DNA of 64,000 bases from positions 87,501 through 151,500 of the forward strand of contig JBAKBP010001393.1 of the NCBI GenBank assembly GCA_037953745.1, in the 5' to 3' direction. This document shows, piece after piece, positions 9,885 through 20,049 of the stretch; within the stretch, counting starts at the first letter, position 1; every line of letters starts with the position of its first letter. The notes under the pieces are model-generated. The model searched no databases and was not told where the DNA came from. It saw nothing but the letters and a program-made list of their open reading frames with translations. This DNA is from Lithodes maja (Eukaryota; Arthropoda; Malacostraca; Decapoda; Lithodidae). Made by a program: the position numbers and the translations under genes.

Positions 9885-10180
9885 ATCAGGGTGGGGGAGC
9901 TGTTTGGTGTTGTTTTTGTTGCTCTTGTTGTTTTTGTTATGAATGTTATTAATGTGTCTTTGTTACAGGGTGGGGGAGCTGTTTATTGTTGTTAAGGTTG
10001 TTGATGTTGTTTCTTTTGTTGTTTTGGTTATGGCTGTTTATATTGTTTCTCTGTTACTGGGGGGGGGAGGGGGGGAGCTGTTTATTGTTATATTGGTTGT
10101 TGTTTTATGTTGTGTTTTGTTTTGTTATGGCTGTTGTTATTGTTTCTGGTGTGTGTGTGTGTGTGTGTGTGTGGACGAGC
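9885..10180. repeat. degenerate GTT-rich repeat
   Basis: About three diverged units, each opening with GGTGGGGGAGCTGTTT or similar, followed by TTGTTG-type low complexity, ending in (GT)n at 10150-10172. No gene. Confidence 0.65.
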
Positions 10181-10298
10181 GGTTGTGTGTTTATTGGTAC
10201 AAATCTCTGGATATTTGTAGGTTTACAGGTACATGAGGTTTGGGGCGACAGTTAATAGGTACACACCTCTTTAAAATGCGTTGAAATGGAGTGTTTTC

Positions 10299-10338
10299 GG
10301 TTAGGTTAGGTAAGTTAGGTTAGGTTAGGTTAGGTTAG
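10299..10338 (+). repeat. interstitial TTAGG array
   Basis: About seven TTAGG units in GGTTAGGTTAGG form, one with an insertion (GGTAAGTTAGG). TTAGG is the arthropod telomere motif. It lies in otherwise unremarkable DNA, so it is an interstitial block. Confidence 0.85.
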
Positions 10339-10634
10339 TGTAATTTAGGTTTAAAAATCGAAAAATGTACTCGTAAGCATGCACCAAATTGATATGTACC
10401 GATAAACGCCAACCGCTCGGGTGTGTGTGTGTGTGTGTGTGTTATTCACTTTGCTTTGTTTCGTCAAGGGGAATCCACGCAATGCGAGCTAAGCTCATTA
10501 TTATCGCGCCTCCTTAACTGGGAATGTATTGCGTGAAATGCATGTTAAGTGTTTATGTATCGTTGGAATGGCTGTGGATGTGTGTGTAGTCTGTATTTTA
10601 GCCAATTGGCGACATCTGGAAACGAAGGCTTAGG

Positions 10635-10925
10635 GTTAATCTGTATGGTACCATTCTCACTACGGTACCAGTCTCACCCGAAGGCTTAGGTTGACCAGTA
10701 GCTTAGGTGAACCATATGATACCCATCTCGCCTTGTACCATTTTTGCCAACCCCAGATGGGACGTCACATCGTCGTCCACTTATTCCAGGTACCTATTTA
10801 CAGCTAGGTGAACTGAGGCTAACACATGAAAGGAGACAAGCCCAATTTGTCTCCGCCCGGTCTGGGATTGAACCCCCGACCCCTCGTGTGTGAGACGAGA
10901 GCTCTACCTACTAGGCTACGGGCTG
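10635..10925 (-). mobile_element. tRNA-derived SINE (tRNA-Val-like head)
   Basis: On the minus strand the head at ~10925-10855 has an A box-like TAGCCTAGTAGG, an anticodon loop-like CTCACAC and a B box GGTTCAATCC. A body with CACCTAGCTGTAAATAGG follows. Acceptor-stem pairing is poor, so this is a SINE rather than a functional tRNA gene. The 3' boundary is uncertain. Confidence 0.7.
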
Positions 10926-10976
10926 TGTGTGTGTGTGTGTGTGTGTGTGTGACTTTCCTCACAAACCTCATCTCCT

Positions 10977-11048
<72 letters not shown>

Positions 11049-11687
11049 ATTAAACAATAAATGCTCGGACAATTACAAACAGCTATAAACAAAAGAAAAC
11101 AACAAGCCAGATTCACAACTACAAAAATCTACATCATTACAAAAAACAACTGTACATGAACATATACAAAACAAATTTACAAACAAGTACAAGCAACAGA
11201 AAACAAAGGCCAACATACTCACGGACACACAAAATAACTACAAACAAACAAGTGCAATAAAACAATTACAATAAAACACACAAATACAAACAACACGTAC
11301 AAACAAACAACTGCAAAAAACAAGTACAAACAACAACTACAAACAACAGAAAACAACCGCTTACAAACAGACAGACAAACTCACGGACAACCCCCCCCCC
11401 CCCCCCCACCCCAACAACAACGCACAGACGGCCAAATAAGTCGTTGGCGGCGGTGGCGATGGTGGAAGCAATTAGAGGTAGGTGGTAACTACACAACTAC
11501 CATGGCCTTGTTAACTGCTGCTAGCTATTGTGTGTGTTTGGGGGGGGGGGGGGGTATGTAGGAGGGGAGGGGGGTTTGTGTGCGTGTAGGTGGGGTTTAT
11601 GTTTTGTGTGTGTAGGTGTGTGTGTGTGTGTATGGGGTGGGGGGACGGGTGTTTGTGTGTGTGTGTGTCAGAGAGGGTGCGTGTTGC

Positions 11688-11725
<38 letters not shown>

Positions 11726-11760
11726 GTGGGTTTATGTTCTGTGTGTGTAGGGTTGCTATC
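10925..11760. repeat. microsatellite-dense tract 1
   Basis: (GT)n at 10925-10950, (CT)32 at 10981-11044, a degenerate ACAAACAA-type low-complexity block at 11060-11400 ending in a C run, G runs at 11540-11553 and several (GT)n arrays up to 11722. No gene. Confidence 0.9.
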
Positions 11761-11826
11761 TCTACTAGGATTAAGTCCTGGCCACCTCGCAGGGATCGTA
11801 AGATCTGTGTGTCAAGTGTATCTATG

Positions 11827-11829
<3 letters not shown>

Positions 11830-11892
<63 letters not shown>

Positions 11893-12030
11893 CTCTCTGT
11901 ATTTGCACTTTTTTTATTCTATTTACAATTTGTGTTCTCTCTCTTTCTGCGTTATCCCTTACCTCATTAATTACGCAAGCCCAAATTATGATGAATGGTC
12001 ATACAAGAGAGAGGAGAGAGAGAGAGAGAG
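11830..12030. repeat. (CT)n and (GA)n microsatellites
   Basis: (CT)n at 11830-11899 with one interruption; a short (GA)n at 12007-12031. No gene. Confidence 0.9.
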
Positions 12031-12169
12031 AGCATTTTATCAGAGCCCATTCATACTAGACTCTTCTTTGACACAATTGTCATCGACTCTGCTTTGGCAT
12101 ATTCGGAATTTAACGTTCATATAAATGTTGTCATATAAAAATGACTAAAATAATCTACCTTCAATCTCG

Positions 12170-12383
12170 TACTCAAACATTCGGCCGATTCCTCTTCAAA
12201 TACAGGCTCGCTATCGCTCGCCAGGAAAAAATCAACACCTAAATGGCACGAAAGGTCTTAATATTGGCAAAGAAATGGGACAAAAGGTCTGAAAATCGCC
12301 AAAATAATGGGGCGAATATCTTTAAATCTCATAACTAATAGGGCTAAACATGAGGGAGGACTCTAAAAACCAACTGCCTCCCC
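12170..12383 (-). mobile_element. foldback MITE, family B copy 3 (partial)
   Basis: Contains the minus-strand version of the core near-palindrome (GCTCGCTATCGCTCGC) and the arm ending in CCTCCCC followed by TTAA at 12384-12387. The far side of the element is missing or decayed. Confidence 0.6.
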
Positions 12384-12419
12384 TTAAGAAATGACCTCAT
12401 AAGCTGCCAGACCAGTATT

Positions 12420-12790
12420 CATCATCATAGCCACCATTACTACAACTATCACCACCACAACTATCACCACCACCACCACCACCACAACTGACTGTCACCA
12501 TCATTACTACGACAAGTACGGTACGACCACCACAACTATCACCACCACAACTACCACCACCACAACTATTACCACCACCACAACTACCACCACCACAACT
12601 ATTACCACCACCATCACAACTATCACCACCACAACTACCACCACCACAACTATTACCACCACCATCACCACCACCACCATCACAACAATCACCACCACAA
12701 CTATCACCACCACAACTATCACCACCACCACAACTTACACACCCCAACATTACTACCACCACCACCCATACCACAACAACCCTCTCATTG
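12420..12790. repeat. ACC/ACAACT trinucleotide-based minisatellite
   Basis: Units such as CACCACCACAACTATCACC repeat with variable length. On the minus strand this yields Gly/Ser/Cys- or Val-rich frames, which are artefacts of composition. Confidence 0.9.
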
Positions 12791-12863
12791 GCATACAACA
12801 CCAACAACAACAATAACAGTAACCATGGCAACAACTCAGTCAGACAGATCAACTGACAATATG

Positions 12864-12878
12864 GCACACACACACACA

Positions 12879-12919
<41 letters not shown>

Positions 12920-13090
12920 CACACATACATACATAGGTACACACACACACACATTCCCAAACATGCACGCACATACGCTCCAAAACACACACATGCGCAC
13001 CCGCACATACAACAATCCACACACACACACACATATCTATATAGTCACACCAACACACACACACACACACACACACACATATCTATATAG

Positions 13091-13142
<52 letters not shown>

Positions 13143-13265
13143 TTGTGTATTTTCAGCTAATGAGGCTGCCATTCTTTAATAAACCGTTTATTATTATTAT
13201 TATTATTATTACACACACACACACACATACACACCCATACATCCATTGACAACCCCCCCCCCCCC
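12864..13265. repeat. (AC)n-rich tract
   Basis: Multiple (AC)n arrays, a short (CT)n, two TATCTATATAGTC islands, an (ATT)n at 13191-13210 and a C run at 13253-13266. No gene. Confidence 0.92.
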
Positions 13266-13399
13266 CATACACTCTTACTTAATACTCTTACTCTATTTTA
13301 ATGTTGTTGATATATTAAAATCCTACATTTGATGACACACTTATATAGAATTATTTTATAGGACTGGGTTATTATACACACAAGTATCATTCTCTTTAA

Positions 13400-13754
13400 G
13401 GGAGCCCACCTCGCTTTTTTGTTTTCTCTTTCTCTCCCTCTCTTTGACTTTTATCCATTCGGCCCCATTCAGCCTACTGTTGTAAGACGTTTACCCCCAT
13501 CCAGGTGTCAATAGTATAGCATATATATATTTTTGTTTTGACAGCAAGATAAATTAGTACATTTTTCGATAGAAAAATGTGTCCGGCGAAGCCGGGTTTC
13601 TCCATACAATGCTGGCTCACTATCGCTCATCAGGAAGAAATCGACACCTGGATGGGGATAAACGTCTTAAAACAGTTGGCTGAATAGGGCCGAATGGATA
13701 CAAGCCAGGGAAAGAGAAAATGAGAGAGAGATACAACAAAGCCGGTGACTCCCC
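13400..13754 (-). mobile_element. foldback MITE, family A copy 1
   Basis: 355 bp, bounded by TTAA on both sides (13396-13399 and 13755-13758). Both arms (~130 bp) are mutually inverted and carry ATCCATTCGGCCCCATTCAGCC and CATCCAGGTGTC motifs. The centre holds a perfect short hairpin ACATTTTTC-GATA-GAAAAATGT next to CCGGCGAAGCCGG. It is the reverse complement of the copy at 18411-18758. Confidence 0.85.
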
Positions 13755-13830
13755 TTAATAAGTATAAACTTAATGACTAAACAGCCAAATGTTTCCTTCA
13801 CACTAAACACACTGAGTAGCATTGAACCTT

Positions 13831-13912
13831 TAAGGGGGCTCAACGGATTTGGTTTTCTCCTTTTCTCTCTTTCCCTAGCTTGTATCCATTCGGCCCCATT
13901 CATCCTTCACTT
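13831..13912 (+). mobile_element. foldback MITE, family A fragment
   Basis: One arm only: from TAAGGGGGCTC through TGTATCCATTCGGCCCCATTC. Truncated before the core. Confidence 0.65.
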
Positions 13913-13993
13913 AGATTTACTGAAAGGACCGCAAGGTCTTTGAGATACTGTCTGTTCCTTGTAACTCTCTCTCTCTCATTAATTTGTTTTCTC

Positions 13994-13997
<4 letters not shown>

Positions 13998-14032
<35 letters not shown>

Positions 14033-14190
14033 CTCCCCCCCCCCCCCACACACACACATATACACACGTTCATTATTATTATTATTAACCGAAGTGCACA
14101 CGGGTGTAAACGCACACGCTCAAACACACAGCCTACATCCAATCAAATTGTTCACACCTATATACGTTCATTCGCGTATATCACCTCAAT

Positions 14191-14235
<45 letters not shown>

Positions 14236-14325
14236 CACATACACACACACACAGTCGAAACATCAAAATATATATACACACAGCACATAGGTAAATATGA
14301 ATGAACACTATTGACAGGAATATGC

Positions 14326-14400
<75 letters not shown>

Positions 14401-14478
14401 CAAGCACACATCATAATCTGCATGTTGGGCAATCCCGCGGGTTGAGTGAACACAAATTAGTCTGCTTAATTGTCCACG

Positions 14479-14546
<68 letters not shown>

Positions 14547-14756
14547 AGAGAGTGAGAGTGAGAGCGAGCAAGAGAGAGAGAGAGTGAGAGTGAGAGCGAG
14601 TGAGAGCGAGCAAGAGAGAGAGAGAGAGAGAGAGAGAGTGTGAGAGTGAGTGAGAGAGAGAAAGTGTGTATGTGTGAGCTGTGTGTATGTATGTGTTATG
14701 GCTGTGAGAGAGAGAGTGAGAGAGAGACACAGAGAGAGACAGAGAGCGAGCGAGCG

Positions 14757-14808
<52 letters not shown>

Positions 14809-14810
14809 GA
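13998..14810. repeat. microsatellite-dense tract 2 (AC, CT, GA)
   Basis: (AC)n at 13998-14029 and 14192-14230, (CT)34 at 14331-14398, (GA)n at 14483-14541 with impure GAGAGTGAGAGCGAGC variants to 14640, and (GA)n at 14760-14806. Apparent long ORFs on both strands encode only low-complexity Ser-Leu or Arg-Glu runs. Confidence 0.93.
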
Positions 14811-14838
14811 TCCTGGAGAACTAAAGAGGAAACATTAA

Positions 14839-15147
14839 GGGGGAGGCAATTGCTTTTTCTGGACCCCCTTCTCCCTCATATTCAGCCCCATTACCTTTGA
14901 GATTTTAAAACGTTTGCCCAATTAGTTTCTAGATTTTATAACCGTTCGTCACATCTCTTTTTCAATATCAAGACCTCTTGTGTTATTTAGGTGCCATTTG
15001 TGTTCCTGGCGAGCGATAGCGAGCCTGTGATTTTGGAGGAACCGGCCCTTGGCCGGAACATTTTTCTACCGAAAAATGTACAAGTCTATGTCGAAGGGGG
15101 ATGTTGAGGATCATTTATTAAGCTTGATGGAGATCTAGGAAGGAAAT

Positions 15148-15192
<45 letters not shown>

Positions 15193-15246
15193 ACACACAC
15201 ACAGTAAATATATAAGTAAATCAACTAATAAATAAACCCTACCCCC
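14839..15246 (+). mobile_element. foldback MITE, family B copy 4
   Basis: Best bounded B copy: TTAA at 14835-14838 and 15247-15250. Arm with GTTTAGCCCC-like motif, GGCGAGCGATAGCGAGCC near-palindrome, CCGGCCCTTGGCCGG and the hairpin ACATTTTTCTACCGAAAAATGT in two halves. An A run (~50) expanded into AC lies near the right end. Confidence 0.8.
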
Positions 15247-15250
15247 TTAA

Positions 15251-15970
15251 AAAGAAAGGAGCCTGGAGATAAAGAGGAGACATTAAAATATAGGAGATAA
15301 AGAGAGGACATTACAGAGAAATAGAAGCCTGGAGATAAAGAGGAGACATTAAAGAAAGAGGAGACATTAAAGAAAGAGGAGATATTAAAGAAAGAGGAGC
15401 ATGGAGAACTAAAGAGGAGACATTAAAGAAAGAGGAACATGGAGAACTAAAGAGGAGACATTAAAGAAAGAGGAGCATGGAAAACTAAAGAGGAGACATT
15501 AAAGAAAGAGGAGCATGGAGAACTAAAGAGGAGACATTAAAGAAAGAGGAGCATGGAGAACTAAAGAGGAGACATTAAAGAAAGAGGAGCATGGAGAACT
15601 AAAGAGGAGACATTAAAGAAAGAGGAGCATGGAGAACTAAAGAGGAGACATTAAAGAAAGAGGAGATATTAAAGAAAGAGGAGCATGGAGAACTAAAGAG
15701 GAGACATTAAAGAAAGAGGAGATATTAAAGAAAGAGGAGCATGGAGAACTAAAGAGGAGACATTAAAGAAAGAGGAGCATGGAGAACTAAAGAGGAGACA
15801 TTAAAGAAAGAGGAGATAAAGAGAACTAAATAGGAGACATTAAAGACAGAGAGGAGATAAAGAGGAGACATTAAAGAAAAAGGGGCCTGGATAACTAAAG
15901 GGGAGACATTAAGGGGGGGGGGGGGCAGACATTAAGGGAGGGAGGGGGGGGGGAAATTAAAGGGGGGGTA
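15251..15970. repeat. 38-bp GA-rich minisatellite
   Basis: About 15 units built on AAAGAGGAGACATTAAAG plus GAGGAGCATGGAGAACT, with shorter deletion variants. It ends in G-rich runs at 15915-15960. The left end abuts the MITE right end. Confidence 0.9.
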
Positions 15971-16090
15971 TATTTGTTGGTATATATATTTACGTGCTAA
16001 GTATTTTTTAGTTTCATCGCTAGAGGAAACATTTTACAATTGAATTACTTCCTTTAATTCCTCTGGAAAATGTGATGGTGTCATTTGACC

Positions 16091-16306
16091 ACTTGCGAGT
16101 TTCAGGCTATAAGGAAGTTGGAGCCGTGAACATCGATATTAAACAGAAATGCAATAATTATGTAGGTTTCTGATGGATAAATGGTACGTAGAATTGGGGT
16201 TTATGCAATTATTAATTATATGTACTACGACCATATTTTAGCTGTACATTCTGTTAAATATCGTTGTCTACAGCTCCAACTTCCTTATAGAACGAAACTC
16301 GCAAGT
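16091..16306. repeat. 50-bp inverted repeat (foldback)
   Basis: Arms 16091-16140 and 16257-16306 pair with few mismatches (ACTTGCGAGTTTC and TATAAGGAAGTTGGAGC blocks). The loop is 116 bases. No flanking duplication was recognised; it may be a small MITE. Confidence 0.75.
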
Positions 16307-16309
16307 CGG

Positions 16310-16759
16310 CAATTGGGGACCGCCCTGAGTGGAGGAGAGCTATGTGGAGACAAGTGTTTCATAGCTCAGGCAAATCGATATATTGTATCAAGGGCCAACT
16401 TGGGTGGGATGAGTTACGGCAATAAGCCTTAATGGGAGAAACCCCCAGGAGTGGAGTCGGAAGGTGAGTGCGGCTATGGTGTGTCAAGGTGTAAGATTGA
16501 TTTTGTGTTGTTTTATTTACTTATTTATTTTTTTAACTGATATATTGAAAGGCGGATGTAATGTTGCAGGAGAAGAATATATGTAGACTATATTTGTATA
16601 TACTGCATGTCACACTGTGTTTGTAGCCACCTCTTGTGTAGCATATCTCCAAATTTCACACATCATGTCCACATCATCATTGTTGCGACCAAATAGTGAT
16701 TAAATTATCGCTATTTTATGTATGTTGCAATTCAGGCTGCAGACAGGTTATGCAAGCAC

Positions 16760-16825
<66 letters not shown>

Positions 16826-16950
16826 GAGAGAGAGGTTAGTTGAGAGTCAGAAGAGATAAGGGAAAATAAGAGGGGGTAGCAAGATAAAGATGACAAAGCA
16901 AAGAGCAAGAACCCAGGAAAAGAGAGCAAAAACAGTCCCAAAATAAATCC
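16310..16950. other. no gene; short GT/GA microsatellite
   Basis: Unassigned DNA with (GT)n(GA)n at 16758-16833. I see no coding signal. Confidence 0.6.
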
Positions 16951-16952
16951 TT

Positions 16953-17310
16953 AAGGGGAGATGAGTCATTTTTCTAGATCCCCTTTTCCCTCGTGTTTAG
17001 CCCCATTAATTTTGATACGTTTGGCCCATTAGTTTGGCGATTTTAACACCTTTAGCTCCATTTCGTTGTCAATCTTCAAGACCCATCGTACCATTTAGGT
17101 GTCGATTTTTTTCCTGGCGAGCGATAGCGAGCCTGTAATTATGAGAGGAACCGGCCTTCGGTCGGGAAATTCTTTCTACCAACAAATTTACACATTTATC
17201 TTGAGGGGAGTCTAGGGGGTATTTTTTTAAGTTGAGGGAGGTGCAGCGAGGACACTAAACAAATAAATAAATTAATTAATTGATAGACCAAAAACACAGC
17301 CACTAGCCGC
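16953..17310 (+). mobile_element. foldback MITE, family B copy 5
   Basis: TTAA at 16949-16952 and 17311-17314 bound a 358-bp element. GGCGAGCGATAGCGAGCC core, CCGGCCTTCGGTCGG and the degraded central hairpin are present. Confidence 0.78.
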
Positions 17311-17338
17311 TTAAAAAAGAGAAAGAAAGGATAACATT

Positions 17339-17960
17339 ATGACACATTATGTTAGAAGCATTGCTAAGAATGCCTCTAAAAAACTGGGACTCCTGTACAG
17401 AGTTCGAGAATTCTTCACTGACGAGCAGTTGGCCGTAATATATAAAAGTCATGTGCGTTCTCAGATGGATTACTGTTCACCTCTGTGGGGTGGAAGTGGA
17501 GTGGTTGCATTGAGGCAGTTGGACAGAATTCAAAATAAAGCTATTAGATTAATCAATAACCCTGCAATCACACAGGACCTTCCTACATTATCCATACGAA
17601 GAAACGTTGCATCCCTTGCATTATTCTACAGATATTTTCACAGCAATTGTTCCGAGGAACTTGCTTCAATTGTGCCGCCTCTCCACATCTTTCCCCGTAG
17701 AACTAGGGCAGCTGAGAGCGCCCATGAATTTACACTTTCTCCTCCACAATGCAGAACTTCTGCTTATCAAAATTAATTTATCCCTAGAACTACTACTCTT
17801 TGGAATTCACTTCCCTCGAATTGCTTTCCACAAACTTACAATCTACAAATGTTTAAATCCAGTTGTTACAAACATTTTATGAATGGAGGATGCCTTTAGG
17901 CACATGGACCTTTTTGTTTTATCTGTGTTTTTCCTTCCTCCGTTCATTGTCTCAAAACAA
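17339..17960 (+). pseudogene. LINE fragment: C-terminal part of reverse transcriptase and 3' UTR
   Basis: The readable part (KLGLLYRVREFF..., SQMDYCSPLWGG) is the thumb and tail of a non-LTR RT, 5'-truncated. A TAA at 17774-17776 interrupts the frame. The same position is TCA in the related copy at 41832-41913, so this is a nonsense mutation. The frame continues through TTLWNSLP to a natural-looking TAG near 17898. The same 3' end is the target of the large LINE insertion at 41914-49306. Clade is CR1/Jockey group, not resolved further. Confidence 0.8.
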
Positions 17961-18255
17961 AAAAGCAGACCACAGTTGAAAGAAGGAAAACTCCAAAAAT
18001 AAAGACAAAAAGAAAAAGGCAAAACGAATACAGAAACAAATTATAGAAAACCGAAAAAGAAAAGAAACTCAAGATATAAAGAGAAACGGAAAAAGGTAAA
18101 ACGAATGCAGTAAAAAAATAAATAAAGAGCGCCGAAAAAGAGAACCTAAAAGAGCGGAGTCGCGGAGAAAGAATGGAAATAAGGATGGGCGTGTGAAATG
18201 ACGGCCCGACAATAAAGAGATAAAAAAGATAAAGACAGAAATAATAGGAGTGTAG

Positions 18256-18321
<66 letters not shown>

Positions 18322-18406
18322 AGAATGGAAGATGGGGCAAAAATATATATTGGAAGAAAAGAAAATCAGAGAATTCTTAGATTTACAATATGCTTCTCCT
18401 TTCTAA
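17961..18406. repeat. A-rich stretch and (GA)n microsatellite
   Basis: A/G-rich low complexity with AAAGAAA words, then (GA)32 at 18257-18320. No gene. Confidence 0.75.
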
Positions 18407-18410
18407 TTAA

Positions 18411-18758
18411 GGGGGGTCACCGGCTTTTTTTGTCTTTCTCTCCTTTTCTCTCGTTCCCTGGCTTGTATCCATTTGGCCCCATTCAGCCAACTGTTTTAAG
18501 ACATTTATCCCCATCCAGGTGTCGATTTCTTCCTGGCGAGCGATCATTTAATGGAGATATCCGGCTTCGCCGGAGACATTTTCTATCGAAAAATATACAA
18601 ATTTAGCTTGCTGTCAAAACAAAAATATATATATGCTATACTATTGACACCTGGATGGGGGTTAAACGTTTTAAAACAGTAGGCTGAATGGGGCCGAATG
18701 GATACAAACCAAAGAGAGAGGGAGCCAAAGATAAAACAAAAAAGCGAGGTGGGCTCCC
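18411..18758 (+). mobile_element. foldback MITE, family A copy 2
   Basis: 348 bp, TTAA on both sides (18407-18410 and 18759-18762). Opposite orientation to copy 1. Arms, CCGGCTTCGCCGG and the ACATTTTCTATCGAAAAATA hairpin are conserved. Part of the GGCGAGCGAT core motif is deleted. Confidence 0.85.
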
Positions 18759-18762
18759 TTAA

Positions 18763-19617
18763 AAAACTTATAATAATTTAAATATTGTATATTTTCCAAT
18801 CTTGTTTATAAGGAAGTTCACGAATAAATTAGTATCATAGTCTAACTTTAGCTAAAATATATTACACTATAATAAATATGTTGTTATGCTTTGATTTATT
18901 AATATGAAGCATCGAAGTAGGGCGTCAAAGGAAAGCCCAGTCCAATATTTGTAGTCTATTGTTGTAGATGTAAAGATAATATTACGGGTCTAAGTTCAAA
19001 TGATGTCTTTGGAAGTGATACAATGGCCAAAACAAGGCTATTTCATCTTAATTTTCTTGTTTTCCTTCTCATATGCATTCGAGTCTTCCAACATAATTGC
19101 TCCCGTTTGACCACCCTGGTAGTAAAGGTATCAAGAATCCAGGCATTGTGTTTAGTAAGTATAACGATAAACAGAGATCGGTATTTTAACACGAAATCTG
19201 AGACGTGATCAATTATGGAAAAGTCTGTGAAGTGTTAATACAATACTTCAAACATATTGCTTATCATTACCACTTACTTATATGAAAAGGGTCTGAACAA
19301 GAAGCAAGATAGATAGACATAGCAAAACAGATAGATAAATAAATAAATAAATAAATATTATATTTATATATATACGGTATATATATATATATTTTCTTTA
19401 ATACATACGAGGTTGAAAGACATGGCAATTTCTGCGTTGGAAATTTTATTATTTAAAGTTTCTAGGTCTCTGATGAGTTTTCGCTGGGTGGCAGGAAGTA
19501 GATGAAGGAGATGAGCAAAATTCATGGTGGTACAGGGTTACATAAATGTAAATGATGATACAGGATATACGACGCGTTTCACTGGACAACCAGCATTATC
19601 AAGTAATTGATAACCTC
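18763..19617. other. AT-rich DNA, no gene
   Basis: Short (AAAT)n and (AT)n tracts at 19330-19395. No motif or coding signal recognised. Confidence 0.6.
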
Positions 19618-20046
19618 TGGGCCGAGGTCTTGTGGGTTATTAACGCTATCTGGGCCGAGGTCTTGTGGGTTATTAACGCTATCTGGGCCGAGGTCATGTG
19701 GGTTATTAACGCTATCTGGGCCGAGGTCTTGTGGGTTATTAACGCTATCTGGGCCGAGGTCTTGTGGGTTATTAACGCTATCTGGGCCGAGGTCTTGTGG
19801 GTTATTAACGCTATCTGGGCCGAGGTCTTGTGGGTTATTAACGCTATCTGGGCCGAGGTCTTGTGGGTTATTAACGCTATCTGGGCCGAGGTCTTGTGGG
19901 TTATTAACGCTATCTGGGCCGAGGTCTTGTGGGTTATTAACGCTATCTGGGCCGAGGTCTTGTGGGTTATTAACGCTATCTGGGCCGAGGTCTTGTGGGT
20001 TATTAACGCTATCTGGGCCGAGGTCTTGTGGGTTATTAACGCTATC
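19618..20046. repeat. 33-bp satellite, 13 copies
   Basis: Unit starts TGGGCCGAGGTCTTGTGGGT. Thirteen units of exactly 33 bp, with one visible substitution (CATG for CTTG in unit 3). Because 33 is a multiple of three and the unit lacks stops, three frames stay open; I see no evidence that any is translated. It lies directly upstream of the LINE remnant from ~20050. Confidence 0.97.
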
Positions 20047-20049
20047 TGG

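Noticed and set aside
12397..12879. Gly/Ser/Cys-rich and Val-rich ORFs on the minus strand
   Set aside because: Produced by the ACC/ACAACT minisatellite; composition only.
14186..14900. Ser-Leu and Arg-Glu dipeptide ORFs
   Set aside because: Translations of (CT)n and (GA)n microsatellites.
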